The notes: generated from the sequence alone by a model not told the origin. Positions 1 to 8,814 are shown, numbered from the stretch's first letter. The stretch: 27,796 nt of DNA from Bacteroidales bacterium (GCA_027074135.1 JALTDM010000128.1:1-27796); one strand, 5' to 3'. A program made the numbers and translations.

Positions 1-98
1 GCATTATATTAAAAAAATATTTACTTTTATCCCACTACACTAAAATTAATTTTCTTCCATTATTGTTTTAAAAAACTCTTCTTACTGAAAACTTTATT

Positions 99-106
99 TA
101 TTTTTG
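99..106 (+). promoter_or_regulatory. Candidate -7 box for the isocitrate dehydrogenase gene
   Basis: The bases TATTTTTG match the Bacteroidota -7 consensus TAnnTTTG. The start codon lies 31 bases downstream. No TTTG -33 element is seen at the usual 19-21 base spacing, so this is a motif match only. The rest of 1-137 is AT-rich and holds no coding region that I can support. Confidence 0.4.
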
Positions 107-137
107 TGTTGATAATAAATAAAAATACAAAATCAAA

Positions 138-2381
138 ATGGCAGAAAAAAGAAATATAGTTTGGACAAAGGTAGATGAGGCACCTGCTTTGGCAACTTAT
201 TCATTGCTTCCTATAGTGAAAGCTTTTACCAAAGGAGCAGGCGTATCGGTAGAAACAAGGGATATCTCATTGGCAGGCAGAATACTTGCAAACTTCCCAG
301 AATATCTCACTGAAGAACAAAGAGTAAATGATGATTTGGCATATCTTGGTGAATTGGTTAAAAAACCTGAAGCCAATATCATTAAATTACCTAACATTTC
401 GGCATCAGTTCCACAATTGAAAGCTGCAATAAAAGAATTGCAAGAAAAAGGCTATAAAGTACCTGATTATCCCGAAGAACCTAAAAACGAAGAAGAACAA
501 AGAATAAAAGACCGTTATGCAAAAGTACTCGGTAGTGCTGTAAACCCTGTGTTGCGTCAAGGTAATTCCGACAGAAGGGTAGCTCCATCAGTAAAGGCTT
601 ATGCAAAAAAACATCCACATAAACTTGCTCCTTGGTCACCGGATTCCAAGACACATGTTGCTCATATGAACGAAGGTGATTTTTATGAAAATGAAAAGTC
701 TGTTGTTATCAAAAACTATACATCTGTTCGCTACGAATTAATAGACGAAAACGGTAATAAAACAATATTGAAAGAAAATTTACCGCTTCTGAAAGATGAA
801 GTATTGGATGGTACATATTTAAGTGCAAACAAACTTAGAAATTTTATAGAAGAACAAGTAGAAGATGCTAAAGCCAAAGATGTATTGTTTTCGGTACACC
901 TGAAAGCAACAATGATGAAAGTGTCTGATCCAATAATTTTTGGCCATTTTGTTTCGGTATATTTCAAAGATGTTTTTGAAAAATATGAAGCGGAATTTGA
1001 AGAAATAGGTGTTATTCCGGATTTGGGGCTCGGTGATTTGTATTTGAAACTAAAAAAATTACCTGACGAAAAACGTCGTGAGATAGAAGCAGCAATTGAA
1101 GAAGTATTGAAAAAAAATCCGGATTTGGCAATGGTTGATTCCAACAAAGGAATTACCAACTTGCATGCACCTAACCTTGTTATTATTGATGCTTCTATGC
1201 CTCCAATGATTCGCGACGGAGGTAAAATGTGGAATGCAGATGGACAAATGCAAGATACCAAAGCTATAATTCCCGACAGATGCTATGCTACATTTTATCA
1301 AGAGATGATTGATTTTTGTAAGAAAAACGGTGCATTTGACCCTGCAACCATGGGTAATGTTTCCAATGTAGGTCTTATGGCACAAAAGGCAGAAGAATAC
1401 GGTTCACATGATAAAACTTTTAAAATCCCGGCTACAGGAACAGTTAGAGTTATTGACAACAATACCGGTAACGTATTGATGGAACACCGTGTTGAAAAAG
1501 GTGATATTTATCGTGGTTGCCAAGCTAAGGATTTACCAATTCGTGACTGGGTAAAACTAGCTGTTAACCGAGCAAGGGCAACAGGAAATCCTGCTGTTTT
1601 CTGGCTAGATAAAAACAGGGCTCATGATGCTGTTTTGATTGAAAAAGTAGAAAAGTATTTGAAAGACCACGATACAAGCGGCTTGGAAATTCATATCATG
1701 CCACCTGTTGAAGCTATGAGGTTTACTTTGGAACGTGTTAGAGTAGGGAAAGATACAATTTCGGTAACTGGGAATGTGTTGAGGGATTACCTTACAGACT
1801 TATTCCCTATTCTAGAATTAGGCACAAGTGCTAAAATGTTGTCTATTGTCCCTTTGTTGGCAGGAGGTGGATTGTTTGAAACGGGCGCAGGAGGTTCGGC
1901 ACCTAAGCACGTTCAACAATTCTTGGGGGAAGGCCATTTGCGATGGGATTCGTTGGGAGAATTTCTTGCATTGACGGTTTCACTGGAAGATTTAGCTAAT
2001 AAAACTGAAAATAAAAAAGCAATGGTACTTTCCAAAGCATTAGATAAAGCTGTAAGTTTGGTTTTAGAAAATGGTAAGTTACCATCAAGGAAAGCTAATG
2101 AACCTGATAATAGGGCAGAACATTTTTATTTGGCAATGTATTGGGGTCAAGCATTGGCAGAACAAAACGACGATGAAGAACTCAAAGCATTGTTTGTACC
2201 CGTTGCTAAGCAATTGCAAGAAAATGAGGCTGTTATTGTGGATGAACTGAATGCTGCACAAGGCAAGCAGCAAGATATCGGTGGGTACTATTTACCGAAT
2301 GAAGAACTTGCAGAAAAAGCGATGCGTCCGAGCCAGACACTCAATAGAATTATTGATGCTTTGGTGATGAGCCAAGTTTAA
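138..2381 (+). CDS. icd: Monomeric NADP-dependent isocitrate dehydrogenase
   Basis: The 747-residue product has the length (about 740) and sequence of the monomeric isocitrate dehydrogenase family, which converts isocitrate to 2-oxoglutarate and CO2 with NADP+ in the cytosol. The family hallmark NPVLRQGNSDRR is at residues 136-147 and includes the substrate-binding serine (S144). A later stretch with ARATGNPAVFWLD is also characteristic. It is unrelated in sequence to the dimeric Icd of E. coli. The ATG at 138 follows an AT-rich leader with no Shine-Dalgarno, as is usual in the phylum. The ferritin gene follows 26 bases after the stop and may share its transcript. The enzyme supplies NADPH and 2-oxoglutarate. 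Family assignment is very secure; the physiological role is inferred from the family. Confidence 0.96.
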   Translation: MAEKRNIVWTKVDEAPALATYSLLPIVKAFTKGAGVSVETRDISLAGRILANFPEYLTEEQRVNDDLAYLGELVKKPEANIIKLPNISASVPQLKAAIKELQEKGYKVPDYPEEPKNEEEQRIKDRYAKVLGSAVNPVLRQGNSDRRVAPSVKAYAKKHPHKLAPWSPDSKTHVAHMNEGDFYENEKSVVIKNYTSVRYELIDENGNKTILKENLPLLKDEVLDGTYLSANKLRNFIEEQVEDAKAKDVLFSVHLKATMMKVSDPIIFGHFVSVYFKDVFEKYEAEFEEIGVIPDLGLGDLYLKLKKLPDEKRREIEAAIEEVLKKNPDLAMVDSNKGITNLHAPNLVIIDASMPPMIRDGGKMWNADGQMQDTKAIIPDRCYATFYQEMIDFCKKNGAFDPATMGNVSNVGLMAQKAEEYGSHDKTFKIPATGTVRVIDNNTGNVLMEHRVEKGDIYRGCQAKDLPIRDWVKLAVNRARATGNPAVFWLDKNRAHDAVLIEKVEKYLKDHDTSGLEIHIMPPVEAMRFTLERVRVGKDTISVTGNVLRDYLTDLFPILELGTSAKMLSIVPLLAGGGLFETGAGGSAPKHVQQFLGEGHLRWDSLGEFLALTVSLEDLANKTENKKAMVLSKALDKAVSLVLENGKLPSRKANEPDNRAEHFYLAMYWGQALAEQNDDEELKALFVPVAKQLQENEAVIVDELNAAQGKQQDIGGYYLPNEELAEKAMRPSQTLNRIIDALVMSQV

Positions 2382-2386
2382 TTTTG
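2379..2386 (+). promoter_or_regulatory. Candidate internal -7 box for ferritin
   Basis: TAATTTTG matches TAnnTTTG and overlaps the icd stop codon. It would place transcription start shortly before the ATG at 2408. Upstream TTG at 2353-2355 is 23 bases away, slightly beyond the usual spacing. Such motifs arise by chance in AT-rich DNA, so this is weak. Confidence 0.3.
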
Positions 2387-2407
2387 AATAATCTAAAAAA
2401 TGTAATT

Positions 2408-2908
2408 ATGATATCGAAAAAAGTTGCTGAAATATTAAACGAACAAATAGAAAAAGAATTTTATTCGTCAAACCTTTACCTTGCAATGGCTGTTTGGGCT
2501 GACAAGGAGGGTTATCCCGGAATTTCCAAATGGCTGTATGATCAAGCAGAAGAAGAAAGAATGCACGGTTTTAAGTTCATTCATTATTTGCTTGATGTGG
2601 ACGAAAAAGTTACAATACCGGAACTGAAACAACCGCCTGCCGAGTTTGACAATGTGAAGTCTATGTTTAACCAAGTTCTTAAGCATGAGCAGTATATTTC
2701 GGACTCCATTAATGGAATAGTGAAAGTTTGTCACGAAACAAACGATTACAGGACAATGAATTGGATACAGTATTTTGTGAGTGAACAAATAGAAGAAGAA
2801 AGTACAGTTAGAACGATTTTGGACAAACTGAATTTGGCAGGAGAAAAAAATATCTTTTGGTTCGACAAGGAAATGGAAACAATACGTTCTGCTGCTTCAG
2901 AAGACTAA
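2408..2908 (+). CDS. ftnA: Ferritin (iron storage, ferroxidase-competent)
   Basis: The 166-residue protein is a bacterial non-haem ferritin, which oxidises Fe(II) and stores the iron in a 24-subunit cage in the cytosol. With the ATG at 2408 as residue 1, the ferroxidase ligands fall at the same numbers as in E. coli FtnA: E17, E50, H53, E94, Q127 and E130, with Y24 also present. This agreement is why I prefer the ATG at 2408 to an in-frame TTG at 2384. The gene follows the isocitrate dehydrogenase gene closely on the same strand and is closed by a hairpin terminator at 2929-2962. Co-transcription with icd is likely, and a weak -7 motif suggests it may also have its own promoter. No Fur site was recognised. 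Confidence 0.95.
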   Translation: MISKKVAEILNEQIEKEFYSSNLYLAMAVWADKEGYPGISKWLYDQAEEERMHGFKFIHYLLDVDEKVTIPELKQPPAEFDNVKSMFNQVLKHEQYISDSINGIVKVCHETNDYRTMNWIQYFVSEQIEEESTVRTILDKLNLAGEKNIFWFDKEMETIRSAASED

Positions 2909-2928
2909 ATTGTGATAATGAACCAAAT

Positions 2929-2962
2929 AAAAAAGGGAGTCGAAATTAAAGCTCCCTTTTTT
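2929..2962. terminator. Bidirectional hairpin terminator
   Basis: AAAAAAGGGAG (2929-2939) and CTCCCTTTTTT (2952-2962) form a perfect 11-bp stem around a 12-base loop. The A-tract on one side and T-tract on the other let it end transcripts from both directions. It sits between the convergent ferritin and LpxD-like genes, exactly where a shared terminator is expected. Confidence 0.9.
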
Positions 2963-2982
2963 ATTGTAAAACTGAGCCTGTT

Positions 2983-3918
2983 CTATTTTTCTTTCATCTT
3001 TTCCAGTATTTCCGGTATTCTGGTAACATATACCAGTTCTTTCATCTTTTCGCGTGCTTCTTTTGCAGGCGAACCGAAATAAGTTTTACCGCCTTCGAGG
3101 TCGTTGCCTACGCCGGATTGCCCGAGAACAACGGCACCTTTGCCAATGGTAAGATCTTTTTGCACTCCTACTTGTCCCCAAAGGATCACATCGTCTTCTA
3201 TCCTAACAGCTCCTGCCACTCCCACTTGTGCCGCAAAGAGACAGTTTTTGCCTATTACCGTATCGTGTCCTATTTGTATGAGGTTGTCGAGTTTGGTTCC
3301 GTCACCAATTATTGTATCCGCAGAAACTCCCCTGTCGATTGTGCAATTTGCTCCAATCTCCACATTGTCGCCAATAATTACACGCCCCCCCGAAATCATT
3401 TTGTGGTAGCCGTCTTGCCTTTTTTGGAAGTAAAAAGCATCTGCACCTATTACAGTTCCCGAGTGAATGATAACATTGTCGCCGATTATTATATCGTGGT
3501 AGATTGTAGCATTGGCATGAATTATGCAATTTTTCCCGATTTTCACATTTTCGCCTATAAAAGTGCCGGGCTGAATAATCGTACCTTCGCCAATTGTGGC
3601 ACTATCACTTATCAAATCGTTTGAAGGTGAAAAATTTGAGAAGTGCTTTACTATTTTGTTGTACGCTGTAAATGGGTCTTTGTGGTAAATTAAGGCTTTA
3701 CCTTCGGGTGGAGTAAGTTTTTTGTTTATAATTATTGTGGTTGCTGCTGAGTTTAGAGCTTTTTTGTAATATTTCGGGTGGTCAACAAATGTTATGTCAC
3801 CCGGTTCAACCACATGGATTTCATTTATTCCTCTCGCAGGGATAGAAAGGTCCCCGATAGGCTCACCGCCTATCCACGAAGCCACTTCTTTTAATGTATA
3901 TTCTTTGTCGAATTTCAT
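2983..3918 (-). CDS. LpxD-like UDP-3-O-acylglucosamine N-acyltransferase
   Basis: The 311-residue protein has an N-terminal LpxD-type uridine-binding domain (about residues 1-95) and a left-handed beta-helix of hexapeptide repeats (about 100-270). The catalytic histidine of LpxD is conserved as H218 in the motif QIGHDTVIG. LpxD transfers a 3-hydroxyacyl chain from ACP to the glucosamine amine in lipid A synthesis. This protein is shorter than classical LpxD (about 340-350), fitting the shorter LpxD-like paralogue that several Bacteroidota encode next to efp. Whether it is the main lipid A enzyme or a specialised one cannot be told here, because no other lpx genes are in the window. It lies 109 bases downstream of efp with no clear promoter of its own, so co-transcription with efp is likely. 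Confidence 0.85.
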   Translation of the reverse strand: MKFDKEYTLKEVASWIGGEPIGDLSIPARGINEIHVVEPGDITFVDHPKYYKKALNSAATTIIINKKLTPPEGKALIYHKDPFTAYNKIVKHFSNFSPSNDLISDSATIGEGTIIQPGTFIGENVKIGKNCIIHANATIYHDIIIGDNVIIHSGTVIGADAFYFQKRQDGYHKMISGGRVIIGDNVEIGANCTIDRGVSADTIIGDGTKLDNLIQIGHDTVIGKNCLFAAQVGVAGAVRIEDDVILWGQVGVQKDLTIGKGAVVLGQSGVGNDLEGGKTYFGSPAKEAREKMKELVYVTRIPEILEKMKEK

Positions 3919-4027
3919 TGTGAAAATTGTTTTGGGTGTTAGTTGTATGTTCTATAATATTCAGAACTTAAAAGATTTTGAAATAAGTTCAAAAAATACT
4001 AACAACTAACCACTAAATAACTAACAA

Positions 4028-4597
4028 TTATTTCTTCACCCTTTCTACATAATTACCTGTGCGGGTATCAATTTTTATCAAGTCACCTGTGTTTACGAAA
4101 AGCGGTACTTGTACTTCAAATCCTGTTTCGGTTTTGGCAGGTTTCATAGCCGTTGACGAAGCTGTGTCGCCTTTTATTCCAGGTTCTGTATATACTACTT
4201 CATGAACTACATGAGCAGGAAGTTCCACGCTTAAAGGTATTTCTTTATCTGCATGGAAAACTATTTGAACTTCCATTCCTTCTTTCAGCAAAAGTGGATT
4301 TTCTATAAAATGTTCTTCAATATATACCTGTTCAAAAGTCTCGGTGTGCATAAAAACATAAGCGTGTTCGTCTTTGTATAAGTATTGATAAGGTCTTGTT
4401 TCCACTCTTACCACATCAATTTTTGCACCTGAGGGGAAAGTGTTGTCAATAACTCGTCCTGTGGTAAGACTTTTTAATTTTGTTCTTACAAAAGCTGAAC
4501 CTTTCCCCGGCTTAACGTGTTGAAACTGAACTATTTGGTATGTGTCGCCTTTGAATTCAATACATAATCCGTTTCTGATATCTGCTGTGTTTGCCAT
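4028..4597 (-). CDS. efp: Translation elongation factor P
   Basis: The 189-residue product matches EF-P in length and in its three-barrel layout: KOW-like N-domain (about 3-60), central OB domain (68-122) and C-terminal OB domain (130-187). EF-P enters the ribosomal E site and relieves stalling at proline runs. The tip loop reads PGKG with K32 at the position that is modified in many bacteria; no modification enzyme gene is seen nearby. An in-frame ATG exists 45 bases upstream, but the family N-terminus begins at MANTADIRNG, and a -7 box at 4621-4628 would overlap the longer form, so 4597 is chosen as the start. RibF ends 54 bases upstream on the same strand. Confidence 0.95.
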   Translation of the reverse strand: MANTADIRNGLCIEFKGDTYQIVQFQHVKPGKGSAFVRTKLKSLTTGRVIDNTFPSGAKIDVVRVETRPYQYLYKDEHAYVFMHTETFEQVYIEEHFIENPLLLKEGMEVQIVFHADKEIPLSVELPAHVVHEVVYTEPGIKGDTASSTAMKPAKTETGFEVQVPLFVNTGDLIKIDTRTGNYVERVKK

Positions 4598-4620
4598 AAT
4601 TTCGTTTTTTATATTTTGTG

Positions 4621-4628
4621 CAAAGTTA
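4621..4628 (-). promoter_or_regulatory. Candidate -7 box for efp
   Basis: On the minus strand the bases are TAACTTTG followed by C, a full match to TAnnTTTGC. It lies 23 bases before the chosen efp start. No TTTG is seen at the -33 position. The same TAACTTTG octamer occurs at the ligA promoter. Confidence 0.5.
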
Positions 4629-4651
4629 CAAGAATTTTGCAAATTTTTATC

Positions 4652-5599
4652 TTAAAGTCCAAAGCAATTGACCTTTGTTTCCGATGTAAGTTGAATAACC
4701 TTTTTTATATCGGCGGATATTGCTGATTTTAACTCGTCTAGAGAATTGTATTTTTTCTCGCCTCTTATTTTTTCTATAAAAAACACTCGTAACTTTTCAC
4801 CGTAAAGGTTTTCTTTAAAGCCTATTAAATGAACTTCTGTTTTAATAACTTTATCAGAAGAAACGGTAGGATTGTAGCCGATGTTAATTGCTGCCGGATA
4901 TGTTTTGCCATTATAGCAAGCAATTCCGGCATAAATTCCTGTTGGCGGAAGCAATTTGTCTTTGTCAAATTTTAGATTTGCCGTAGGGAATCCGATTGTA
5001 TTACCGATGTTTTTACCTTTACCTACTATACCGGTAACAAAATAGTGGTATCCGAGAAATTCCGCAGCTTTTTTCAAATTGCCGTTTTTTATCAGAGTGC
5101 GAATTGCGGAAGAACTTATTTTATCTTTTCCAGATGTAACTGCTTTAACTTTTAAAATATCAATATTGTGTAATTTGCCGTATTGTTTCAGCCAATCAAA
5201 ATTACCTCTGCGGTTCTTGCCAAAATGATTATCATAGCCGAGTATTATACATTTCATATATGCCTTGTTTATTATTATGTTTATAAAATTTTCAGCAGAT
5301 AGTGATGCAAATTCTCGGTTAAAATAAAATATTATCAGATAATCTACCAGTTCAGTTTTTTTAAGTATATCAACTTTTTCGTCAAACAATGTCAATAATT
5401 CAACATTATCGTTTCTCAAAACCTTTCTGGGGTGTGGTTTGAAAGTTATAAGTGCCGTTTTTGAATTTGTTTTTGAGGCTTTGTCTCTAAGAGTTTTGAG
5501 TATAGCTAAATGTCCCAAATGCACACCATCCATTGTGCCTATTGTTATACACAAATTTTCACTTATTTTCCGGTCAGATTCCCCTTTTAATATTTTCAT
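4652..5599 (-). CDS. ribF: Bifunctional riboflavin kinase / FMN adenylyltransferase
   Basis: The 315-residue protein makes FMN and then FAD from riboflavin and ATP. The N-terminal adenylyltransferase domain (about 15-150) has GTMDGVHLGH (21-30), the nucleotidyltransferase HxGH-type signature, and GYDNHFGKNRRGN (121-133). The C-terminal flavokinase domain (about 180-300) has GFPTAN at 203-208. The open frame reaches up to 5743, but the extra 48 residues have no family counterpart and would run through a -7 box at 5622-5629. Starting at the ATG at 5599 gives the standard length of about 310. The longer frame would also overlap the divergent START-like gene. efp follows on the same strand. Confidence 0.94.
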   Translation of the reverse strand: MKILKGESDRKISENLCITIGTMDGVHLGHLAILKTLRDKASKTNSKTALITFKPHPRKVLRNDNVELLTLFDEKVDILKKTELVDYLIIFYFNREFASLSAENFINIIINKAYMKCIILGYDNHFGKNRRGNFDWLKQYGKLHNIDILKVKAVTSGKDKISSSAIRTLIKNGNLKKAAEFLGYHYFVTGIVGKGKNIGNTIGFPTANLKFDKDKLLPPTGIYAGIACYNGKTYPAAINIGYNPTVSSDKVIKTEVHLIGFKENLYGEKLRVFFIEKIRGEKKYNSLDELKSAISADIKKVIQLTSETKVNCFGL

Positions 5600-5621
5600 T
5601 CTAACTGTCAAATTTAGTTTG

Positions 5622-5629
5622 CAAAGGTA
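5622..5629 (-). promoter_or_regulatory. Candidate -7 box for ribF
   Basis: The minus strand reads TACCTTTGC, a full match to TAnnTTTGC, with the chosen ATG 22 bases downstream. It supports the shorter ribF start. No good -33 TTTG is visible. The 142-base gap between ribF and the divergent START-like gene should hold promoters for both. On the plus side only a partial match, TATATTGC at 5716-5723, was seen. Confidence 0.5.
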
Positions 5630-5741
5630 CGGATTTTTACTTGTTGAGAGTTTTTTGTATTCTTTAATGAGTAAACTTTTTTGGCAATAAAAAGGTATTA
5701 TTTGAAAAAAATGTTTATATTGCAAGCAAAATTTTTTTGTC

Positions 5742-6119
5742 ATGAAAGAAAAGATACAGCTTGAATATGTTATAAATTCCTCTCCAAAAGTTTTATACGA
5801 TCATGTCAGCACTCCTGGTGGGCTTTCTAAATGGTTTGCCGACGATGTTAACATAAATGGGAATGAATATACATTTATTTGGGAGGGTGAAGAACAAAAA
5901 GCCGAGATTACAGGCAGGAAAATAGGTAGTTATATCAGATTTCGATGGTTAGATGATGAAGATGAAAAATCATTTTTTGAATTTAAGGTTGTAAAAGATG
6001 ATTTAACCGGTGATATCGTTCTCATAATAACGGATTTTGTAGATGAAGACGAAAAGGAAGAAACCATTGAATTGTGGGATTCTCAAATAGAAGATTTAAT
6101 GCAGGTGTTGGGTGTGTAA
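5742..6119 (+). CDS. START-like domain protein (Bacteroidota type)
   Basis: The 125-residue protein looks like the small START/SRPBCC-fold family widespread in Bacteroidota and annotated as START-like domain protein. The fold encloses a hydrophobic ligand pocket. Family features seen are an early ASPxxLY-like segment (here NSSPKVLYDHVSTPGGLSKW, 13-32), a WF pair, and a negatively charged C-terminal part with many D and E residues. It has no signal peptide or membrane segment, so it is presumably cytosolic. Its ligand and function are unknown. It is followed after 15 bases by the LptF/LptG-type permease gene, suggesting co-transcription and perhaps a link to the envelope, which is inference. 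Confidence 0.82.
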   Translation: MKEKIQLEYVINSSPKVLYDHVSTPGGLSKWFADDVNINGNEYTFIWEGEEQKAEITGRKIGSYIRFRWLDDEDEKSFFEFKVVKDDLTGDIVLIITDFVDEDEKEETIELWDSQIEDLMQVLGV

Positions 6120-6134
6120 GCGTATCCTATTGAA

Positions 6135-7583
6135 ATGAAAAAGCTTAACCTTTTAGTAATAAGGTCATATATAGGTCCTTTATTACTTACTTTTTTTATA
6201 GTACTTTTCTTGCTCGTAATGCAATTTTTATGGAAGTATATTGATGAGTTGGTCGGTAAAGGTTTAGAATGGTATGTTGTTGCAAAGCTTATTATCTATG
6301 CTTCTACTGTATTGGTGCCTATGGCTTTGCCTCTATCTATTTTGTTAGCTTCACTTATGACATTCGGTAATCTTGGTGAAAATTCAGAACTTACTGCAAT
6401 GAAAGCTGCGGGAATTTCTTTGCAACGCATAATGAAACCTTTAATTATTTTATCATTGTTAATTAGCCTTATAGCATTCTTTTTTGCAAATAATATAATG
6501 CCTGTTGCAAATCTTAAAATGCAATCGTTATTATATGATATTCGTAATAAGCAGCCAACTTTTAAAATTCAACCAAATACATTTTACAATGGGTTGAAAG
6601 GCTATTCTATCAGGGTTTTGAAAAAAAATCCAAAAAGGAATATGCTTTATAAAATAATGATTTATGATTATTCTGAAAACAAAGGGAATCGTTCCATTAT
6701 AATTGCAGATTCTGCAAGGATGAGGTTCTCGCCGGACAAAATGAACCTGTTGCTTACGTTGTATCATGGTAAGAAATATGAGGATGTTGATGAAGACGGA
6801 AAAAAAAGGTATAAAACATATCCGTTCCAAAAAGAGTTTTTTGACAGTGAGACTATAACTTTTGATATGTCTGGTTTTAGTTTCAAGAGGACGGATGAGT
6901 CGTTGTGGAAGCAAAATTATCAAATGCTTAATTTATCTCAGTTACAATTTGCTATTGATTCGCTTAAAAAAGATTATGTAGATAAAAAAAGAGATTTTGT
7001 AAAATTACTTTATCAATCTTCATATTTGATTCGTTATCCGCAAGTTAAAGACAGTACTTTTTTTGTTAGTAACATAAAACCTAATAAATATTTGAATTTT
7101 GATAGTGTCTTATCTTCAACGCCAAAAATGAAATTAAAACAGGTTTTTGGCTCAGCATTGAATTTTGCACGTTCTGCAAGTTCGCTTATAGAAACAAACA
7201 AAGAAGATTTTTTGTATAGATATAAGTGGATAATTAAGCACGAAATTGAATGGCATAAAAAATTTACTTTGTCAATAGCTTGCTTTATCCTGTTTTTTAT
7301 AGGTGCACCTCTTGGAGCTATTATTCGTAAAGGTGGTTTTGGAATGCCTGTTGTTATATCGATTCTGTTTTTCGTCTTTTATTATGTACTTACTATAACT
7401 GGTGAAAGGCTTGCAAAAGAGTTGGTTGTGTCTCCTGCAATGGGTATGTGGATTCCTGCTGCCATTTTGTTGCCTATCGGTGCTTACCTTACGTATAAAG
7501 CTACAAATGACGCTATTGTGTTGAGCTTTCCGATGCGTTGGTTCAAGAAAAAAAAGTCTAACGGAAAGAAAAAGAAAAAATGA
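6135..7583 (+). CDS. LptF/LptG-family permease (YjgP/YjgQ)
   Basis: The 482-residue inner-membrane protein has the LptF/LptG layout: three N-terminal membrane helices (about 12-34, 50-76, 100-118), a long periplasmic region (about 125-370) and three C-terminal helices (about 375-455). The conserved cytoplasmic stretch GNLGENSELTAMKAAGIS (78-95), which contacts the ATPase LptB, is present. In the LptBFGC exporter these subunits extract lipopolysaccharide from the inner membrane and pass it to the periplasmic bridge. LptF and LptG cannot be told apart with confidence here, so no symbol is given. The tail is very lysine-rich (about 12 of the last 16 residues), as cytoplasmic tails often are. The stop overlaps the next start as ATGA, indicating coupling to the glycosyltransferase. 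Confidence 0.9.
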   Translation: MKKLNLLVIRSYIGPLLLTFFIVLFLLVMQFLWKYIDELVGKGLEWYVVAKLIIYASTVLVPMALPLSILLASLMTFGNLGENSELTAMKAAGISLQRIMKPLIILSLLISLIAFFFANNIMPVANLKMQSLLYDIRNKQPTFKIQPNTFYNGLKGYSIRVLKKNPKRNMLYKIMIYDYSENKGNRSIIIADSARMRFSPDKMNLLLTLYHGKKYEDVDEDGKKRYKTYPFQKEFFDSETITFDMSGFSFKRTDESLWKQNYQMLNLSQLQFAIDSLKKDYVDKKRDFVKLLYQSSYLIRYPQVKDSTFFVSNIKPNKYLNFDSVLSSTPKMKLKQVFGSALNFARSASSLIETNKEDFLYRYKWIIKHEIEWHKKFTLSIACFILFFIGAPLGAIIRKGGFGMPVVISILFFVFYYVLTITGERLAKELVVSPAMGMWIPAAILLPIGAYLTYKATNDAIVLSFPMRWFKKKKSNGKKKKK

Positions 7584-8779
7584 GGTTGCTTACTGTTTCT
7601 TCTAAATTTCCTTATCCTGCAAAAGACGGCGGTGCATTGGCGGTTAAAGCGTTTCTTGAAAATTTGGTTGCACTTGGTCACAACATTGATTTTGTTGCAG
7701 TTGAAACACCTAAACATCCCGCAAAAGAAATCTCCGAAATCAATAATGTTACTTTCCACACGGTTTTTGTTGATACAACAATCAAGGCAAAAGATGCATT
7801 GGTGAATTTTTTCTTTTCTACTGACCCATACATTGCTGTAAGGTTTTATTCAGCAGGGTTAAAAAAAAAGATTAATGAACTTATAACTGCCAAAATCTAT
7901 GATATTGTTTTTTTGGAAGGACTTTACATGGCGTATTTAGTTGATTTTATTAAAGAATTGTGCAAATGTCCTGTTGTAATAAGGGCACACAATGTGGAGC
8001 ACAGGATTTGGCAAAGGAAGTTGGAAAATGAAAAGGGCTTAAAAAAGTTTTACCTTTCGTCTATGACATCTCGCTTGAAAAGGTTTGAAATACGACATCT
8101 GTCGAGGGCGGATTTTTTATTACCTATTACCCTGGAAGATGATAAAGTGTTTAAAGAATTGGGAATAAATGTGCTGTCGTATGTAATGCCATTTGGAATA
8201 GATCCCACGGAAGAAGAAACGCCTTTGCCGGAAAATATTTCAATTGCTTTTATCGGGTCGTTGGATTGGATGCCGAATGTGGAAGGATTGCTTTGGTTTG
8301 TGAAAAATGTTTGGCCGCAAGTTTATGAAAAGCACGGGACAAAATTTTATATTGCCGGTCGAAATGCTTCCGCTGATTTTATTGCAAAGATGAAAAATGT
8401 TCCAGGTGTAGAGGTTGTTGGCGAAGTGGATGATGCACGCAAATTTATTCTTTCCCACGGAATTATGCTTGTGCCTTTATTATCTGGCAGTGGTATGAGG
8501 GTGAAAATTATAGAGGCAATGAGCCTTAAGCGTGCAATTATTACTACTAATGTGGGTATTGAAGGCATAGAAGCGGAATCAGGGAAACATTTTTTGTCTG
8601 CAAACAGCATTAAGGAATGGGTTGAGACGATAGATTTTTTACTTTTAAATCCCGACAAAGTGCGGGAGATAGCAAGCAATGCATATGATTTGGTTGTAAA
8701 TCATTACAGAAACGATATAATTGTCAGAAAAACATTGGATGCTATTATAAATGAATTTAAAATAAAAGAGAGTGATTGA
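7580..8779 (+). CDS. Family 4 glycosyltransferase (GT-B fold)
   Basis: The 399-residue protein is a GT-B glycosyltransferase of the GT4 type with an N-terminal acceptor domain (about 1-200) and a C-terminal donor-binding domain (about 215-385). The N-domain has the glycine-rich DGGAL (16-20) and AHNVEHRIWQR (136-146). The donor site motif SGSGMRVKIIEAM (302-314) includes the usual conserved glutamate. It has no membrane segment and probably works at the cytoplasmic face of the inner membrane. It overlaps the LptF/LptG-type gene by four bases, and two nucleotide-sugar genes follow, so a role in LPS or capsule glycan assembly is likely. Sugar donor and acceptor are not predictable from the sequence. 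Confidence 0.9.
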   Translation: MRLLTVSSKFPYPAKDGGALAVKAFLENLVALGHNIDFVAVETPKHPAKEISEINNVTFHTVFVDTTIKAKDALVNFFFSTDPYIAVRFYSAGLKKKINELITAKIYDIVFLEGLYMAYLVDFIKELCKCPVVIRAHNVEHRIWQRKLENEKGLKKFYLSSMTSRLKRFEIRHLSRADFLLPITLEDDKVFKELGINVLSYVMPFGIDPTEEETPLPENISIAFIGSLDWMPNVEGLLWFVKNVWPQVYEKHGTKFYIAGRNASADFIAKMKNVPGVEVVGEVDDARKFILSHGIMLVPLLSGSGMRVKIIEAMSLKRAIITTNVGIEGIEAESGKHFLSANSIKEWVETIDFLLLNPDKVREIASNAYDLVVNHYRNDIIVRKTLDAIINEFKIKESD

Positions 8780-8814
8780 TAAACTGTTAATGAAAGATGT
8801 TGAAAATTCTCTTG

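Noticed and set aside
731..1261. 176-codon antisense frame inside the isocitrate dehydrogenase gene
   Set aside because: It lies wholly opposite a strongly conserved gene and shows no family features; it is a shadow of the coding strand.
3118..3624. 168-codon plus-strand frame over the LpxD-like gene
   Set aside because: Opposite-strand shadow of the hexapeptide-repeat coding sequence, with no recognisable domain.
3938..4010. Inverted pair GTTAGTTG / CAACTAAC in the lpxD-efp gap
   Set aside because: Eight bases only, 57 bases apart, and the right copy lies in a CTAAC-rich tract, so chance or slippage is more likely than a functional site.
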